Shown in pieces: positions 54,983-63,439 of a stretch of 64,000 nucleotides of DNA (the first letter of the stretch is position 1; every line of letters begins with the position of its first letter). Under the pieces are notes generated by a model. The model made no database searches. It was given only the letters and a program-made list of their open reading frames with translations, and was not told where the DNA came from. This stretch comes from JAXLVB01 sp046329195. Its GTDB lineage: Bacteria; Bacteroidota; Bacteroidia; Cytophagales; Spirosomataceae. Made by a program: the position numbers and the translations under genes. The stretch is from contig JAXLVB010000001.1 in the NCBI GenBank assembly GCA_046329195.1, positions 248,001 to 312,000 on the forward strand. Reading direction: 5' to 3'.

Positions 54983-55885
54983 TCAGTCCAAATTATAACC
55001 AAATTCACGCAATTTGCGTTCTTTGCTGCGCCAGTCAGGTTCTACCTTAACGAAGGTTTCTAAGAATACTTTCTTCCCAAAAAACTGCTCCATTTCTTCC
55101 CGTGCGGCAATACCTACTTTTTTGAGTGACTCACCCTTGTGGCCAATGATGATGGCTCGCTGGCTTACTCGTTCTACATAAATTTCGGCGCTGATGCGGA
55201 TAATGTCATCGGTTTCTTTAAACGAGATGATGACGACTTCGCTACTATACGGAATCTCTTTTTTGTAGTTCAAGAAAATCTTTTCTCGGATAATCTCGGC
55301 TGCAAAAAAACGCTCCGGTTTGTCGGTGAGTTCGTCTTTCGGGAAATACGGCGGATGCACAGGCAAACTATTGACGATTAAGCCCAATATCTTGTCGGTA
55401 TCCTGTTGTTTAAGCGCCGAAATCGGCAAAATAGCTTCTACCAACGGAAATTTCTCTTTCCAATAAATGATTTTTTCGTTAATCTGCTCATGCGTAGCCA
55501 AATCTATTTTATTGATTAACAAAATTAGATTAGCCTCACGAATCCGCTGGAGTTTTTCGAGGACATCGTCTTCGTCGAATTGCTCAAAAATATCGGTTAC
55601 GAACAAAACTACGTCGGCGTCTTCGAGTGAGCCCATCACAAAGCTCATCATGGAGCGATGCAACTCGTACTTGGGCACAATGATACCCGGCGTGTCGGAG
55701 TACACCAACTGAAACTCGGTGCCTTCGTACTCGCCGTTGACAATGCCCATAATCCGATGGCGGGTAGTTTGGGCTTTGGAGGTGATAATGGATAGTTTTT
55801 CGCCCACCAAAATATTCATGAGGGTGGACTTACCTACGTTGGGTTTGCCAATAATACTAACAAAACCAGCTTTGTGATTACTCAT
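54983..55885 (-). CDS. era: GTPase Era
   Basis: 300 aa. GTPase motifs GKPNVGKST, DTPG and NKID are followed by a C-terminal KH domain that binds 16S rRNA (ISAEIYVERVSQRAIIIGHK with GESLKKVG). It assists 30S maturation. It lies close to der with the four-helix-bundle gene in between. Confidence 0.96.
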   Translation of the reverse strand: MSNHKAGFVSIIGKPNVGKSTLMNILVGEKLSIITSKAQTTRHRIMGIVNGEYEGTEFQLVYSDTPGIIVPKYELHRSMMSFVMGSLEDADVVLFVTDIFEQFDEDDVLEKLQRIREANLILLINKIDLATHEQINEKIIYWKEKFPLVEAILPISALKQQDTDKILGLIVNSLPVHPPYFPKDELTDKPERFFAAEIIREKIFLNYKKEIPYSSEVVIISFKETDDIIRISAEIYVERVSQRAIIIGHKGESLKKVGIAAREEMEQFFGKKVFLETFVKVEPDWRSKERKLREFGYNLD

Positions 55886-55989
55886 ATCCGTATGACGACA
55901 CGCTTGGTGGCTTTGGCCGAATCGCTTGGGCTAAAGCAAGGAATGGAGCGTGAAATTTTCTGATTTTTATATTTTTTTTACAAAGGTAG

Positions 55990-56019
55990 TTGATTTTTAT
56001 GAAAACAGTCGTACCTTTG
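55990..56019 (+). promoter_or_regulatory. Promoter of the tRNA pair
   Basis: TTG at 55990-55992 and TACCTTTG at 56012-56019 with a 19-base spacer match the Bacteroidota consensus. Transcription would begin just upstream of tRNA-fMet. Confidence 0.8.
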
Positions 56020-56033
56020 CAGTCCAATTACGC

Positions 56034-56106
56034 CGCAGGGTGGAGCAGTTGGCAGCTCGTTGGGCTCATAACCCAAAGGTCACAGGTTCGAGTCCTGTCC
56101 CTGCTA
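56034..56106 (+). tRNA. Initiator tRNA-fMet (CAT)
   Basis: A full cloverleaf folds. The anticodon loop CTCATAA is held by a stem with three G-C pairs (GGG/CCC), and position 1-72 (C-T) is unpaired; both are marks of the initiator. The 3' CCA is not encoded. Confidence 0.92.
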
Positions 56107-56166
56107 CTAAAAAAAGAGTGCCGTTCAGTGTTTGAACGGCATTTTTTTTAATTTTGCATCAAAATC

Positions 56167-56241
56167 GGTCTCGTAGTACAACGGATAGTATGGAAGTTTC
56201 CGGAGCTTCAGATTTAGGTTCGATTCCTAACGAGACCACCA
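56167..56241 (+). tRNA. tRNA-Arg (CCG)
   Basis: Acceptor arms GGTCTCG and CGAGACC, anticodon loop TTCCGGA (anticodon CCG, reading CGG), T arm TTAGG-TTCGATT-CCTAA. CCA is encoded at the 3' end, unlike the neighbouring tRNA. It is followed by a terminator. Confidence 0.93.
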
Positions 56242-56252
56242 CTTTTTAATAT

Positions 56253-56285
56253 AAAATTCTAACTATCAAATAGTTAGAATTTTTT
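56253..56285 (+). terminator. Terminator of the tRNA operon
   Basis: AAAATTCTAACTA and TAGTTAGAATTTT pair across a 5-base loop, followed by T residues. Confidence 0.85.
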
Positions 56286-56294
56286 GTTTTGAAC

Positions 56295-56318
56295 GGGGAA
56301 CAGTTTGGGGAACAGTTT
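56295..56318. repeat. Tandem 12-bp direct repeat
   Basis: GGGGAACAGTTT occurs twice in succession, 54 bases after tRNA-Arg. Such a repeat beside a tRNA 3' end is what is left by, or bound by, a tyrosine integrase. No integrase gene is present. Bases 56319-56450 hold no other feature I can name apart from serving as the array flank. Confidence 0.45.
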
Positions 56319-56450
56319 AGGCATACCACCCTAATTATGACAATAGTTGCACGGTGGAGGGTTCAGGTAATTCGACAAAAATGATTCAAGATTTTATGCC
56401 CCCTCCTCCAATCTTTTTTATGATTTTCAACTGCTCCAGCTGCCAGCCAT

Positions 56451-57934
56451 TTTGTGACTTGATTTCAAAGCTGAGTTTGTGATATTGTTTCAATTAAATA
56501 TCAAGCCTTGACACCGGTTGTGATTTGATTTCAAAGCTGAGTTTGTGATATTTATCAAAACTCAACGTAAAAGCAGCCCCAGGTTGTGATTTGATTTCAA
56601 AGCTGAGTTTGTGATATTACCGCTCCGTGTTACTACTTTTGCGCCCCTGTTGTGATTTGATTTCAAAGCTGAGTTTGTGATATTAGCTGGTATTTTGGAT
56701 AAGAGCGGGGCGTGTTGTGATTTGATTTCAAAGCTGAGTTTGTGATATTTAAACTTTTCAAAGGCTTCAGTAAAGTTGTGTTGTGATTTGATTTCAAAGC
56801 TGAGTTTGTGATATTCTTGCCTTTGAAACGAACGTCACCGGAGTAGTTGTGATTTGATTTCAAAGCTGAGTTTGTGATATTAAAGTCGCCTATTCCGCAA
56901 GCGACTGGACAGTTGTGATTTGATTTCAAAGCTGAGTTTGTGATATTTCCCCATTTCACCCCATTTTCGTTAGGACGGTTGTGATTTGATTTCAAAGCTG
57001 AGTTTGTGATATTAGCGTACTAAAGCTGATAGATGACAGCGAAGTTGTGATTTGATTTCAAAGCTGAGTTTGTGATATTTATGACAGCGGCTACCACGGC
57101 ATGAGTATTGTTGTGATTTGATTTCAAAGCTGAGTTTGTGATATTAGCGTACTAAAGCTGATAGATGACAGCGAAGTTGTGATTTGATTTCAAAGCTGAG
57201 TTTGTGATATTTTTGAAGGAAAATCCTCACGTGGCTCTTGAGTTGTGATTTGATTTCAAAGCTGAGTTTGTGATATTTTATTTGACCGTAAACCGTGGCA
57301 TTGCTGGGTTGTGATTTGATTTCAAAGCTGAGTTTGTGATATTATTTATCGAAATCAACAAATGCAATTATCGTTGTGATTTGATTTCAAAGCTGAGTTT
57401 GTGATATTTTTGGAGTGAAAAAAGCCCCTTGGGTCACAGTTGTGATTTGATTTCAAAGCTGAGTTTGTGATATTTCCGTTCCATTCGCCAAGTACGCCTT
57501 TTTGTTGTGATTTGATTTCAAAGCTGAGTTTGTGATATTGCGCTCAACCACTCGAATAGGTCTATCATGTTGTGATTTGATTTCAAAGCTGAGTTTGTGA
57601 TATTTGGCGAGTTCTTGGACAATCTTTTGGACTTGTTGTGATTTGATTTCAAAGCTGAGTTTGTGATATTGTGGAATGCCGCAATCACATCAGGCAAATA
57701 GTTGTGATTTGATTTCAAAGCTGAGTTTGTGATATTGTGGAATGCCGCAATCACATCAGGCAAATAGTTGTGATTTGATTTCAAAGCTGAGTTTGTGATA
57801 TTAAAGTGGCCTATTCAGCATCGGACTGGACAGTTGTGATTTGATTTCAAAGCTGAGTTTGTGATATTAATCAATTCAAACCACCCTCAACCCATAGAGT
57901 TGTGATTTGATTTCAAAGCTGAGTTTGTGATATT
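56451..57934 (+). CRISPR. Type II-C CRISPR array, 23 repeats and 22 spacers
   Basis: Repeats are 36 bases, beginning GTTGTGATTTG and ending GTTTGTGATATT, and are identical except for the first (56451-56486, with T at position 1 and C at position 8). Spacers are 29-30 bases. The repeat orientation matching the tracrRNA anti-repeat shows crRNAs are made from the + strand. Every repeat carries TTG (positions 2-4) and TGAGTTTG (22-29) spaced by 17, like a Bacteroidota promoter. Spacer 57014-57043 equals 57146-57175; 57671-57700 equals 57737-57766; 56882-56911 and 57803-57832 match at 25 of 30 positions. Repeat-derived open frames in the array are not genes. Confidence 0.98.
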
Positions 57935-58149
57935 TTGGGTTCAATAACCAACTGCTCAAGGCGAGTATGCAAATAAACAGGCGACGAAAAAAGAAGGGTG
58001 CGTTTTAGCATGGCATAGATTGTTTAAGGAATATTTTTTCCTAAACAACTACTGTGCCAATTGTCTGATTATGAGAAGGTAACTTATTTTTCGGTAATGG
58101 TGAGGGCTACTTATACGTTAGTACTTGTAGCCCACCATGATTTGCTTCA
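57935..58149. other. Spacer between array and cas9, with two stem-loops
   Basis: The inverted repeat TTGTTTAAGGAA/TTCCTAAACAA (58020-58048) and the stem GGTGAGGGCTAC/GTAGCCCACC (58099-58136) stand out. The second lies just beyond the cas9 stop and may protect or end its mRNA, but no T tract follows. If II-C arrays of this kind grow at this end, the first bases after 57934 would hold the integration signals. Confidence 0.5.
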
Positions 58150-61100
58150 TTAGGCTCGTTCTATCTCACCAATCGCATTGATCTTTACTTTAATTCCTGC
58201 AAACGAACCTGCCGTTTTTTTCAGATAGCCAGCGTGTTCTTTGTCTTCGGTGGAGGTAGAAAGATGATGTCTAAAAATGATGTTTTTGTTAACATCCATC
58301 TTCTGTACCCGATACAAGTGTTGGCTTAGCTCTTGTTGGCTCACTTGGTTCCAGTCGAGCTGGGCGGTTTTGAACTGCTCGGTGTCTATGAGTACCATTT
58401 CGTTGATTGAGAGGCTCATCACAAAGGTGTTGCCTTCGCCGCAGTCGGTGTTTACTACGGGTCGGCCTTGCTTGCGGCGTTGGGTAGCCTCAAAAAACGA
58501 CACCACCGTGCCGTCTCGCTTACCATTGGGTTTCTGAAAAATCACGATGTGGTGGTTGCTACCCGGGTCCACAAAAACGCCCGGCCTGATTTCGATTTTG
58601 TTGCTACCCACGTCGTGTACTCGCACCTTCTTGATTTCGATTTTGACACCGTTTTTGGTAGGCATGTACAGTGGCTCAGCAAAAGCCCCAGGCGGGATGC
58701 TGAACTTCTGCGAAACGTCCACCCCCTGCGCTTTGAGGCGGTCTAGTACCAACTCACGCACTTTGGGGTCGGCTATTTTTAGAATCATGGCGGGGCTAAG
58801 GCTGCGTAAGTCTTTGCGTACGCTAAACACAGGCTGACCTTTGTCGTCGGTGCGGCGTTGGCCGTCAAAGTTTCTGACGGCTCCATAAAACGTCTCGTCG
58901 TGGAGCTTGCCCCTTACTCGGCTCTTGTGCCGATGCGACACCAGCACGCTGTTTACCTTGTCACGGGCTTGGTTCCGAAAGCCCTCCCAGGGCAGCGGAA
59001 AGTCTCGCTGGCTAAGAGTCTGGCCTTTTTGCTTGTATAGGCTGAGGCGCTGGAGGGTTTGAGGCGAGGTACAGGCCACCACCAGCGCATCTACGGCGTG
59101 GTGGCGGTGGTCGTCTCGGCTTTTGAGGTTGAGTCCTTGCGGGTTCAGGATTCGGTTGAGGCCCCACAAATGCCGCAGTTTGGCGGTAGATTGGCCATTG
59201 CTCACCTGCACTTTGCTACAGATTTGGCTCAGGTACAGCTTGGCCTCACGGCTAAAGTAGGCGGTGTCGTTGAGCTGCTCGTTGGCAAAGTTTTGGGGGA
59301 CACTCTGCCTCAAAAACCGACGTAGTTTGCCCAAGGGCAGGCGGTTGTTGCGGTCACGGAAGGTCTTGACTCGCTCAATCATGGCCTCATACTCGGCTAC
59401 CGAAATCAGCCCTTGCACCATCATTTCGTGAGGCAAGCGATTCCCCTTTTTGTTGTTGAACTGCTTTTCGCACAGGGTTTTGTTCTGAAACGAGTCGTCG
59501 AGGCTGCGGCTGTAGGGTACAATATGCTCTACCTCAAAGGCCCCACTAAACAAGCTACTGGCGCTGATGCTTTGGCCTGTGTAGGGGCATATGTGCTTAC
59601 ACTCTTCGTAGAGTTTGTACTTAACGATGTCGTCGGGTTCGGGGTCTCGGTTAACAAACTCCTTGAACTCTTGCTTCAAAATGTTGTGAATCCGAATGTG
59701 CTCGTTTTCACGAGCTTTGTTGTCGGCCAATAGCTTTTCACGCTTTTCTTTGGGCATTTTTAGTTCACGAGCCAGCTCAACCCGAATCACATCGGGCTTG
59801 ATGCCATAGCTCTGAATCAAGGTGTTGACTACCTTTTTGAGTTCGTTGAGTCCTTGCTGCACAATCGGGTTACGTCGTAGGGCTGGTTCGCTAAGTTGGT
59901 CGGCGTACCCAGCCTTGAGCGACGACTGGCTGTGATGATAGCCCAACTCACGGCAGGCAAGGTCGTAAGGATACCGCCCCGTACGCATCAGGGGCAGCAG
60001 TTGCTGAATGGCCTTGGTGCTGAGGCTGGCGTAGTCTTTTTCAAAATTGACCTTTCGGAGTTTGTCAGCAGCCTCGGCAGATAGTGCCCATTTGTTGATG
60101 CCATACTGAACCAAAAAGTCGTTATCGTCGGCATCGTACACAATCTTCCAAGTGGCGGCTTGCTCTTGGGGCGACAGGGTAGCCCAGCGTGCTTTGCCAA
60201 AAACCTGCTGCAAGGCATGGGCGGTGCGGTTGCCTTTGAACTTGTCGTCGGCTTTGTAATTTACCTGATAATCAGAAAGATGTAACGACTTGAGTAGGTC
60301 GCCTACAGTTTTTTCTTTGGCGGTTGCCAGCACCTCGTATGCTTGTTGCATTTCGGTAGGGCTGAGGGGGGCATCGGTGCGGTCGGCACCAGTGAGGCGG
60401 AGGCTGTAGAGCTTATCCCAGATTCTGAACTCTTGGACATGGAGCGCACTGAGTGGCGCTCGTCTGCATGAGGGCTCCAACTGGCACTTACCGACCAGTG
60501 ATTTTTGGGATTTAAGAGGCCGCTGAAAGTAAATCACGAAGTTTTTTAGAAACTCGTAAAAATCACGAGCAAGCCAAGTAGTTTGTTGAGCTTTGCCACA
60601 GACTTTCCGAATGAGTCCTTCGTAATGGATGGGTTTTTGGATGTCGGGCCAAAACCGCCGTTGCGAAGCCCAAATCAGCTCAAACTCCTCTTGGTATTGG
60701 CTACGTAGCACATAGCGATTGCGAATGCGGATTTCGGCGGTGTTAAGGCTAGCAAAATACTCACCTAGCGTACGGCTGTTGGTTTCGGCCATTGCTTGCT
60801 GGAGTTCAGTAATGCCAGCTTTGCCAATTTTGGCATCGCCTTTGTAGAGCGTGCCTTCTTCGTCGCCACCTGACTTGCGGCTGCTTTTGAATCCTCGGCG
60901 TTTGCCCAAATGATACAGCACCCGTGCGAGTTGTTGTTGCGTGAGCGGCTCGTCGAGTGCCTTTTTACGGAGTTGATAGGGGTTTTCGCTCCAGATTTCT
61001 TGCAGATAGGTTGGGTCGAGGGGGAGCCAGCCCAAGGTCTGAAACACCTCCAGGAGCAGGTCTTGCCGTTGACGTTTTCTGAAAATCTGTCTTCTGACCT

Positions 61101-61281
61101 GACGGGCATTGCGTCGGTCGGCGTTTTTGGATTCTTCCTTACCAAGGGGCGATACATTGACACCGGGGGCAAAAATGCGAGAACCTACATCGAGCACTTG
61201 CCCCGACTGGTCGTTGGTGGTTTCTACAAATGCCCAGCCCACCGACGTAACGCCTAAATCTAAGCCTAAAATGGTAGCCAT
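58150..61281 (-). CDS. cas9: CRISPR-associated endonuclease Cas9 (type II-C)
   Basis: 1043 aa. RuvC-I starts at residue 4 (ILGLDLGVTSVGWAFVE, Asp8). The Arg-rich bridge helix runs about 54-75 (NADRRNARQVRRQIFRKRQR). RuvC-II has VIRVELARELK (Glu502). The HNH domain (about 560-620) has a Cys pair in CKHICPYTG and EVEHIVPYSRSLDDSFQNK (His586, Asn600). RuvC-III has RHHAVDALVVA (His728, Asp731). All catalytic residues are intact, so double-strand cutting is expected. A C-terminal PAM-interacting region follows. Size and layout fit compact II-C Cas9 of Bacteroidota. No cas1 or cas2 is in the locus. It is transcribed towards the array and away from the tracrRNA. Confidence 0.97.
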   Translation of the reverse strand: MATILGLDLGVTSVGWAFVETTNDQSGQVLDVGSRIFAPGVNVSPLGKEESKNADRRNARQVRRQIFRKRQRQDLLLEVFQTLGWLPLDPTYLQEIWSENPYQLRKKALDEPLTQQQLARVLYHLGKRRGFKSSRKSGGDEEGTLYKGDAKIGKAGITELQQAMAETNSRTLGEYFASLNTAEIRIRNRYVLRSQYQEEFELIWASQRRFWPDIQKPIHYEGLIRKVCGKAQQTTWLARDFYEFLKNFVIYFQRPLKSQKSLVGKCQLEPSCRRAPLSALHVQEFRIWDKLYSLRLTGADRTDAPLSPTEMQQAYEVLATAKEKTVGDLLKSLHLSDYQVNYKADDKFKGNRTAHALQQVFGKARWATLSPQEQAATWKIVYDADDNDFLVQYGINKWALSAEAADKLRKVNFEKDYASLSTKAIQQLLPLMRTGRYPYDLACRELGYHHSQSSLKAGYADQLSEPALRRNPIVQQGLNELKKVVNTLIQSYGIKPDVIRVELARELKMPKEKREKLLADNKARENEHIRIHNILKQEFKEFVNRDPEPDDIVKYKLYEECKHICPYTGQSISASSLFSGAFEVEHIVPYSRSLDDSFQNKTLCEKQFNNKKGNRLPHEMMVQGLISVAEYEAMIERVKTFRDRNNRLPLGKLRRFLRQSVPQNFANEQLNDTAYFSREAKLYLSQICSKVQVSNGQSTAKLRHLWGLNRILNPQGLNLKSRDDHRHHAVDALVVACTSPQTLQRLSLYKQKGQTLSQRDFPLPWEGFRNQARDKVNSVLVSHRHKSRVRGKLHDETFYGAVRNFDGQRRTDDKGQPVFSVRKDLRSLSPAMILKIADPKVRELVLDRLKAQGVDVSQKFSIPPGAFAEPLYMPTKNGVKIEIKKVRVHDVGSNKIEIRPGVFVDPGSNHHIVIFQKPNGKRDGTVVSFFEATQRRKQGRPVVNTDCGEGNTFVMSLSINEMVLIDTEQFKTAQLDWNQVSQQELSQHLYRVQKMDVNKNIIFRHHLSTSTEDKEHAGYLKKTAGSFAGIKVKINAIGEIERA

Positions 61282-61406
61282 GTACTAGATTGATTAAGAG
61301 GAAACATTAGGTAATAAGTAGGGCTTTCTGAGCCGATAAGCGTTATCCTAAAAATATTGCTTACCTCGAACGTATTTTATAGAAACAATTTTACTATCTT
61401 TACTTC

Positions 61407-61499
61407 AATATCACAAACTCAGCGTTGTGATTCTATTCACAATAAGGGTTTATCCCGCAGGCTTACGCCTTGCCAACTGTGCTCCAGTTGGCTTTTTTT
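61407..61499 (+). ncRNA. tracrRNA
   Basis: The first 17 bases (61407-61423) are exactly complementary to the last 17 of the repeat. The next 20 (61424-61443) end TTCACAAT, which pairs with the repeat's start. Then come a GGG/CCC nexus hairpin (61445-61455), a hairpin GCAGGC/GCCTTGC (61457-61472) and a terminator stem GCCAACTG/CAGTTGGC (61472-61479 and 61485-61492) followed by seven T. A -7-like TATCTTTA lies at 61395-61402. It is divergent from cas9. This is the standard guide partner RNA that recruits RNase III and Cas9. Confidence 0.93.
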
Positions 61500-61609
61500 G
61501 TTTTGAACACTCCTTCGCTCTTTTTCCTCCACCCAATGCGTGAGGCTGCCAAGTATTTCTATTAGTTTTGTAGCAACAACCAACGCTTTTAGCATTTCAA
61601 CCAACTGTA

Positions 61610-62128
61610 ATGAACCAACTTATCCTTGAGCCTTCTGTTCAGAAAACAGAGGTTTTTGAGCAAACGTCACAATGGCTTGATAAACAGGGCTTTCGGGTCG
61701 TCAAAAAAGATGACTCTCGCCCGTGGGGTGGTTTTTTTGTGATAGACGAAAACCAAACCGCCACTTTTGCGGCTACTTTTTTCCCCGAAATCAAACTCTC
61801 TGATATTCAGATTACACAAAAACTAAGCCCTAAAATCTTGGTGGTGGGGCCAGACAAACGCTTGTCGTGGCAATATCATTTCCGCCGAGCTGAAATCTGG
61901 CGGGTGGTTACGGGTACGGTAGCCGTCAAGACCAGCCCTACCGACGAAGAAGGCGACATCCAAACCCATGCTCCCGGCTCGCTAATTGTGCTGCAACAAG
62001 GCGAACGCCACCGCTTGATTGGCTTGGAAGAATGGGGAATTATTGCCGAAATTTGGCAACATACCGATGCCAACAACCCTTCTGACGAAGATGACATCGT
62101 GCGGGTACAAGATGATTTTGGAAGATAG
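61610..62128 (+). CDS. Cupin-domain protein, mannose-6-phosphate isomerase type II-like
   Basis: 172 aa. DSRPWGGFFVID, then LSWQYHFRRAEIWRVVTGTV, QQGERHRLIGL and the C-terminal DEDDIVRVQDDFGR form the PMI type II cupin. Short stand-alone forms exist in Bacteroidota and may act on sugar phosphates. A sugar nucleotide context is not visible here. Confidence 0.8.
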   Translation: MNQLILEPSVQKTEVFEQTSQWLDKQGFRVVKKDDSRPWGGFFVIDENQTATFAATFFPEIKLSDIQITQKLSPKILVVGPDKRLSWQYHFRRAEIWRVVTGTVAVKTSPTDEEGDIQTHAPGSLIVLQQGERHRLIGLEEWGIIAEIWQHTDANNPSDEDDIVRVQDDFGR

Positions 62129-62133
62129 ATGCT

Positions 62134-62173
62134 AAAAAAGCCTTACCTTGTGTTTACTCGGTAAGGCTTTTTT
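62134..62173. terminator. Bidirectional terminator
   Basis: AAAAAAGCCTTAC and GTAAGGCTTTTTT pair between the convergent cupin and saccharopine-dehydrogenase-like genes. Confidence 0.88.
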
Positions 62174-62194
62174 ACAAATCAAGCGGGGTATTCT

Positions 62195-63256
62195 TTACGC
62201 TTCTGACGCATAAAAACTCCCATTGCTGGTCTTCAAGAAGTCCTCGAACGGAATGTCTTCTTGCCTAATAAAACCCTGCTGTGGAAGCATCCCATCGGCC
62301 ACCATCTCGACCACGGCAGCAATAGACGCTGCTGTAGTCCAGGAGATGGCTCGCCAGTGCTGGCCGTCAATTTTCTTGGGGCGGTAGGCTTGATAAAATT
62401 CTTCTCGCTCTAGGTGCGTGCCTTTCCAGCCTTCTATCACGGCATACACGTACACTACGTCTTCTTGCACGGGAGGCTTGGCTTCGGTTAGTATCTGCTC
62501 GATGAGCTCTCGTTTATTTTTCAGAATCAATTCATACAACAAAAAGCGCATCAGTTTGCCGTGGCCCGGGTAGCGGATGGTCTTATAATTGAGCGTATCT
62601 ACTCGGCCTTCGTAAGTTTCGCACATGGTACCTAAGCCACCCGACGTGCTAAATGCCTCAAATTCTTGCCCTTCGATGTTGATTTGCTCAATGCCTTCGA
62701 GGGCAGGAACAAACTTACGCACGCCATTGTGAATCACTTCGCAGTCGTTGATGTATTCGTTGATTACCCCTGCCGGCGACCACGTAAACGAGTAACCAAG
62801 CAGCCCGTTTGGATGCTGAGGCAGCGCCCCCACCCGAAGTTCAATGTCACGGAGCTGAGTAAATCGCTTGGCCAAATCGGCGCCGACAATGCCAATAAAC
62901 CCTGGCGCTAACCCACACTGTGGCGCCAACACCGACCTACTGGTGGCGGCCATTTCTCGAATCGCCGTGGTAGTGGGTACGTCTTCGGTAAGGTCAAAGT
63001 AATGAATACCTCGTTCGTGCGCCAAGCGGGCTATGGGCAGGTTGAGGTTGTAGGGCATACATGACACCACAGCATCGAAGCCGGTGAGGTGTGTTTCTAA
63101 AGTACTGAGGTTGGTGACATCGCCCAAAATCACCTCAAACGGAACTGCCGTGGCGGGGTTTTGTCGGTCTAAGCCCGTGACGGCAAACCGCTTGTTGAGC
63201 AAAATACCCACTAAGGAGCCTACTTTGCCCATACCGATTACTAAGATTTTTTGCAT
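62195..63256 (-). CDS. Saccharopine dehydrogenase-like oxidoreductase
   Basis: 353 aa. An N-terminal NAD(P) Rossmann motif (ILVIGMGKVGSLVG) is followed by SCMPYNLNLPIARLAHERGI and the C-terminal catalytic domain (PQCGLAPGFIGIVGADLAK, SWTTAASIAAVVEMVADG). It resembles saccharopine or lysine dehydrogenases and probably acts on an amino acid. It is preceded by a long leader with a short ORF and terminator. The neighbour asd, on the same strand, belongs to the aspartate/lysine pathway, though asd has its own terminator. Confidence 0.83.
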   Translation of the reverse strand: MQKILVIGMGKVGSLVGILLNKRFAVTGLDRQNPATAVPFEVILGDVTNLSTLETHLTGFDAVVSCMPYNLNLPIARLAHERGIHYFDLTEDVPTTTAIREMAATSRSVLAPQCGLAPGFIGIVGADLAKRFTQLRDIELRVGALPQHPNGLLGYSFTWSPAGVINEYINDCEVIHNGVRKFVPALEGIEQINIEGQEFEAFSTSGGLGTMCETYEGRVDTLNYKTIRYPGHGKLMRFLLYELILKNKRELIEQILTEAKPPVQEDVVYVYAVIEGWKGTHLEREEFYQAYRPKKIDGQHWRAISWTTAASIAAVVEMVADGMLPQQGFIRQEDIPFEDFLKTSNGSFYASEA

Positions 63257-63439
63257 ACGTGTAGTTTGTTGAAACAGAAGAGAATAAAACCCTAACGAGT
63301 AGTTGGCCCTGAGCTAAGCCCAGCAGCTTATATAAATACTGACGCAAAAGTTTTCGTGTGTTCAATGGAGTTGTAATCTTTTGATTTTCAACTGAATAAA
63401 AAATAACAGGGACAATAAAAAGAGGTAGAGATACCAAGA

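Noticed and set aside
56663..56995. Open frame of 110 codons with repeated NITNSALKSNHN
   Set aside because: It is a translation of CRISPR repeats and spacers on the opposite strand, not a gene; the same applies to 57518-57784.
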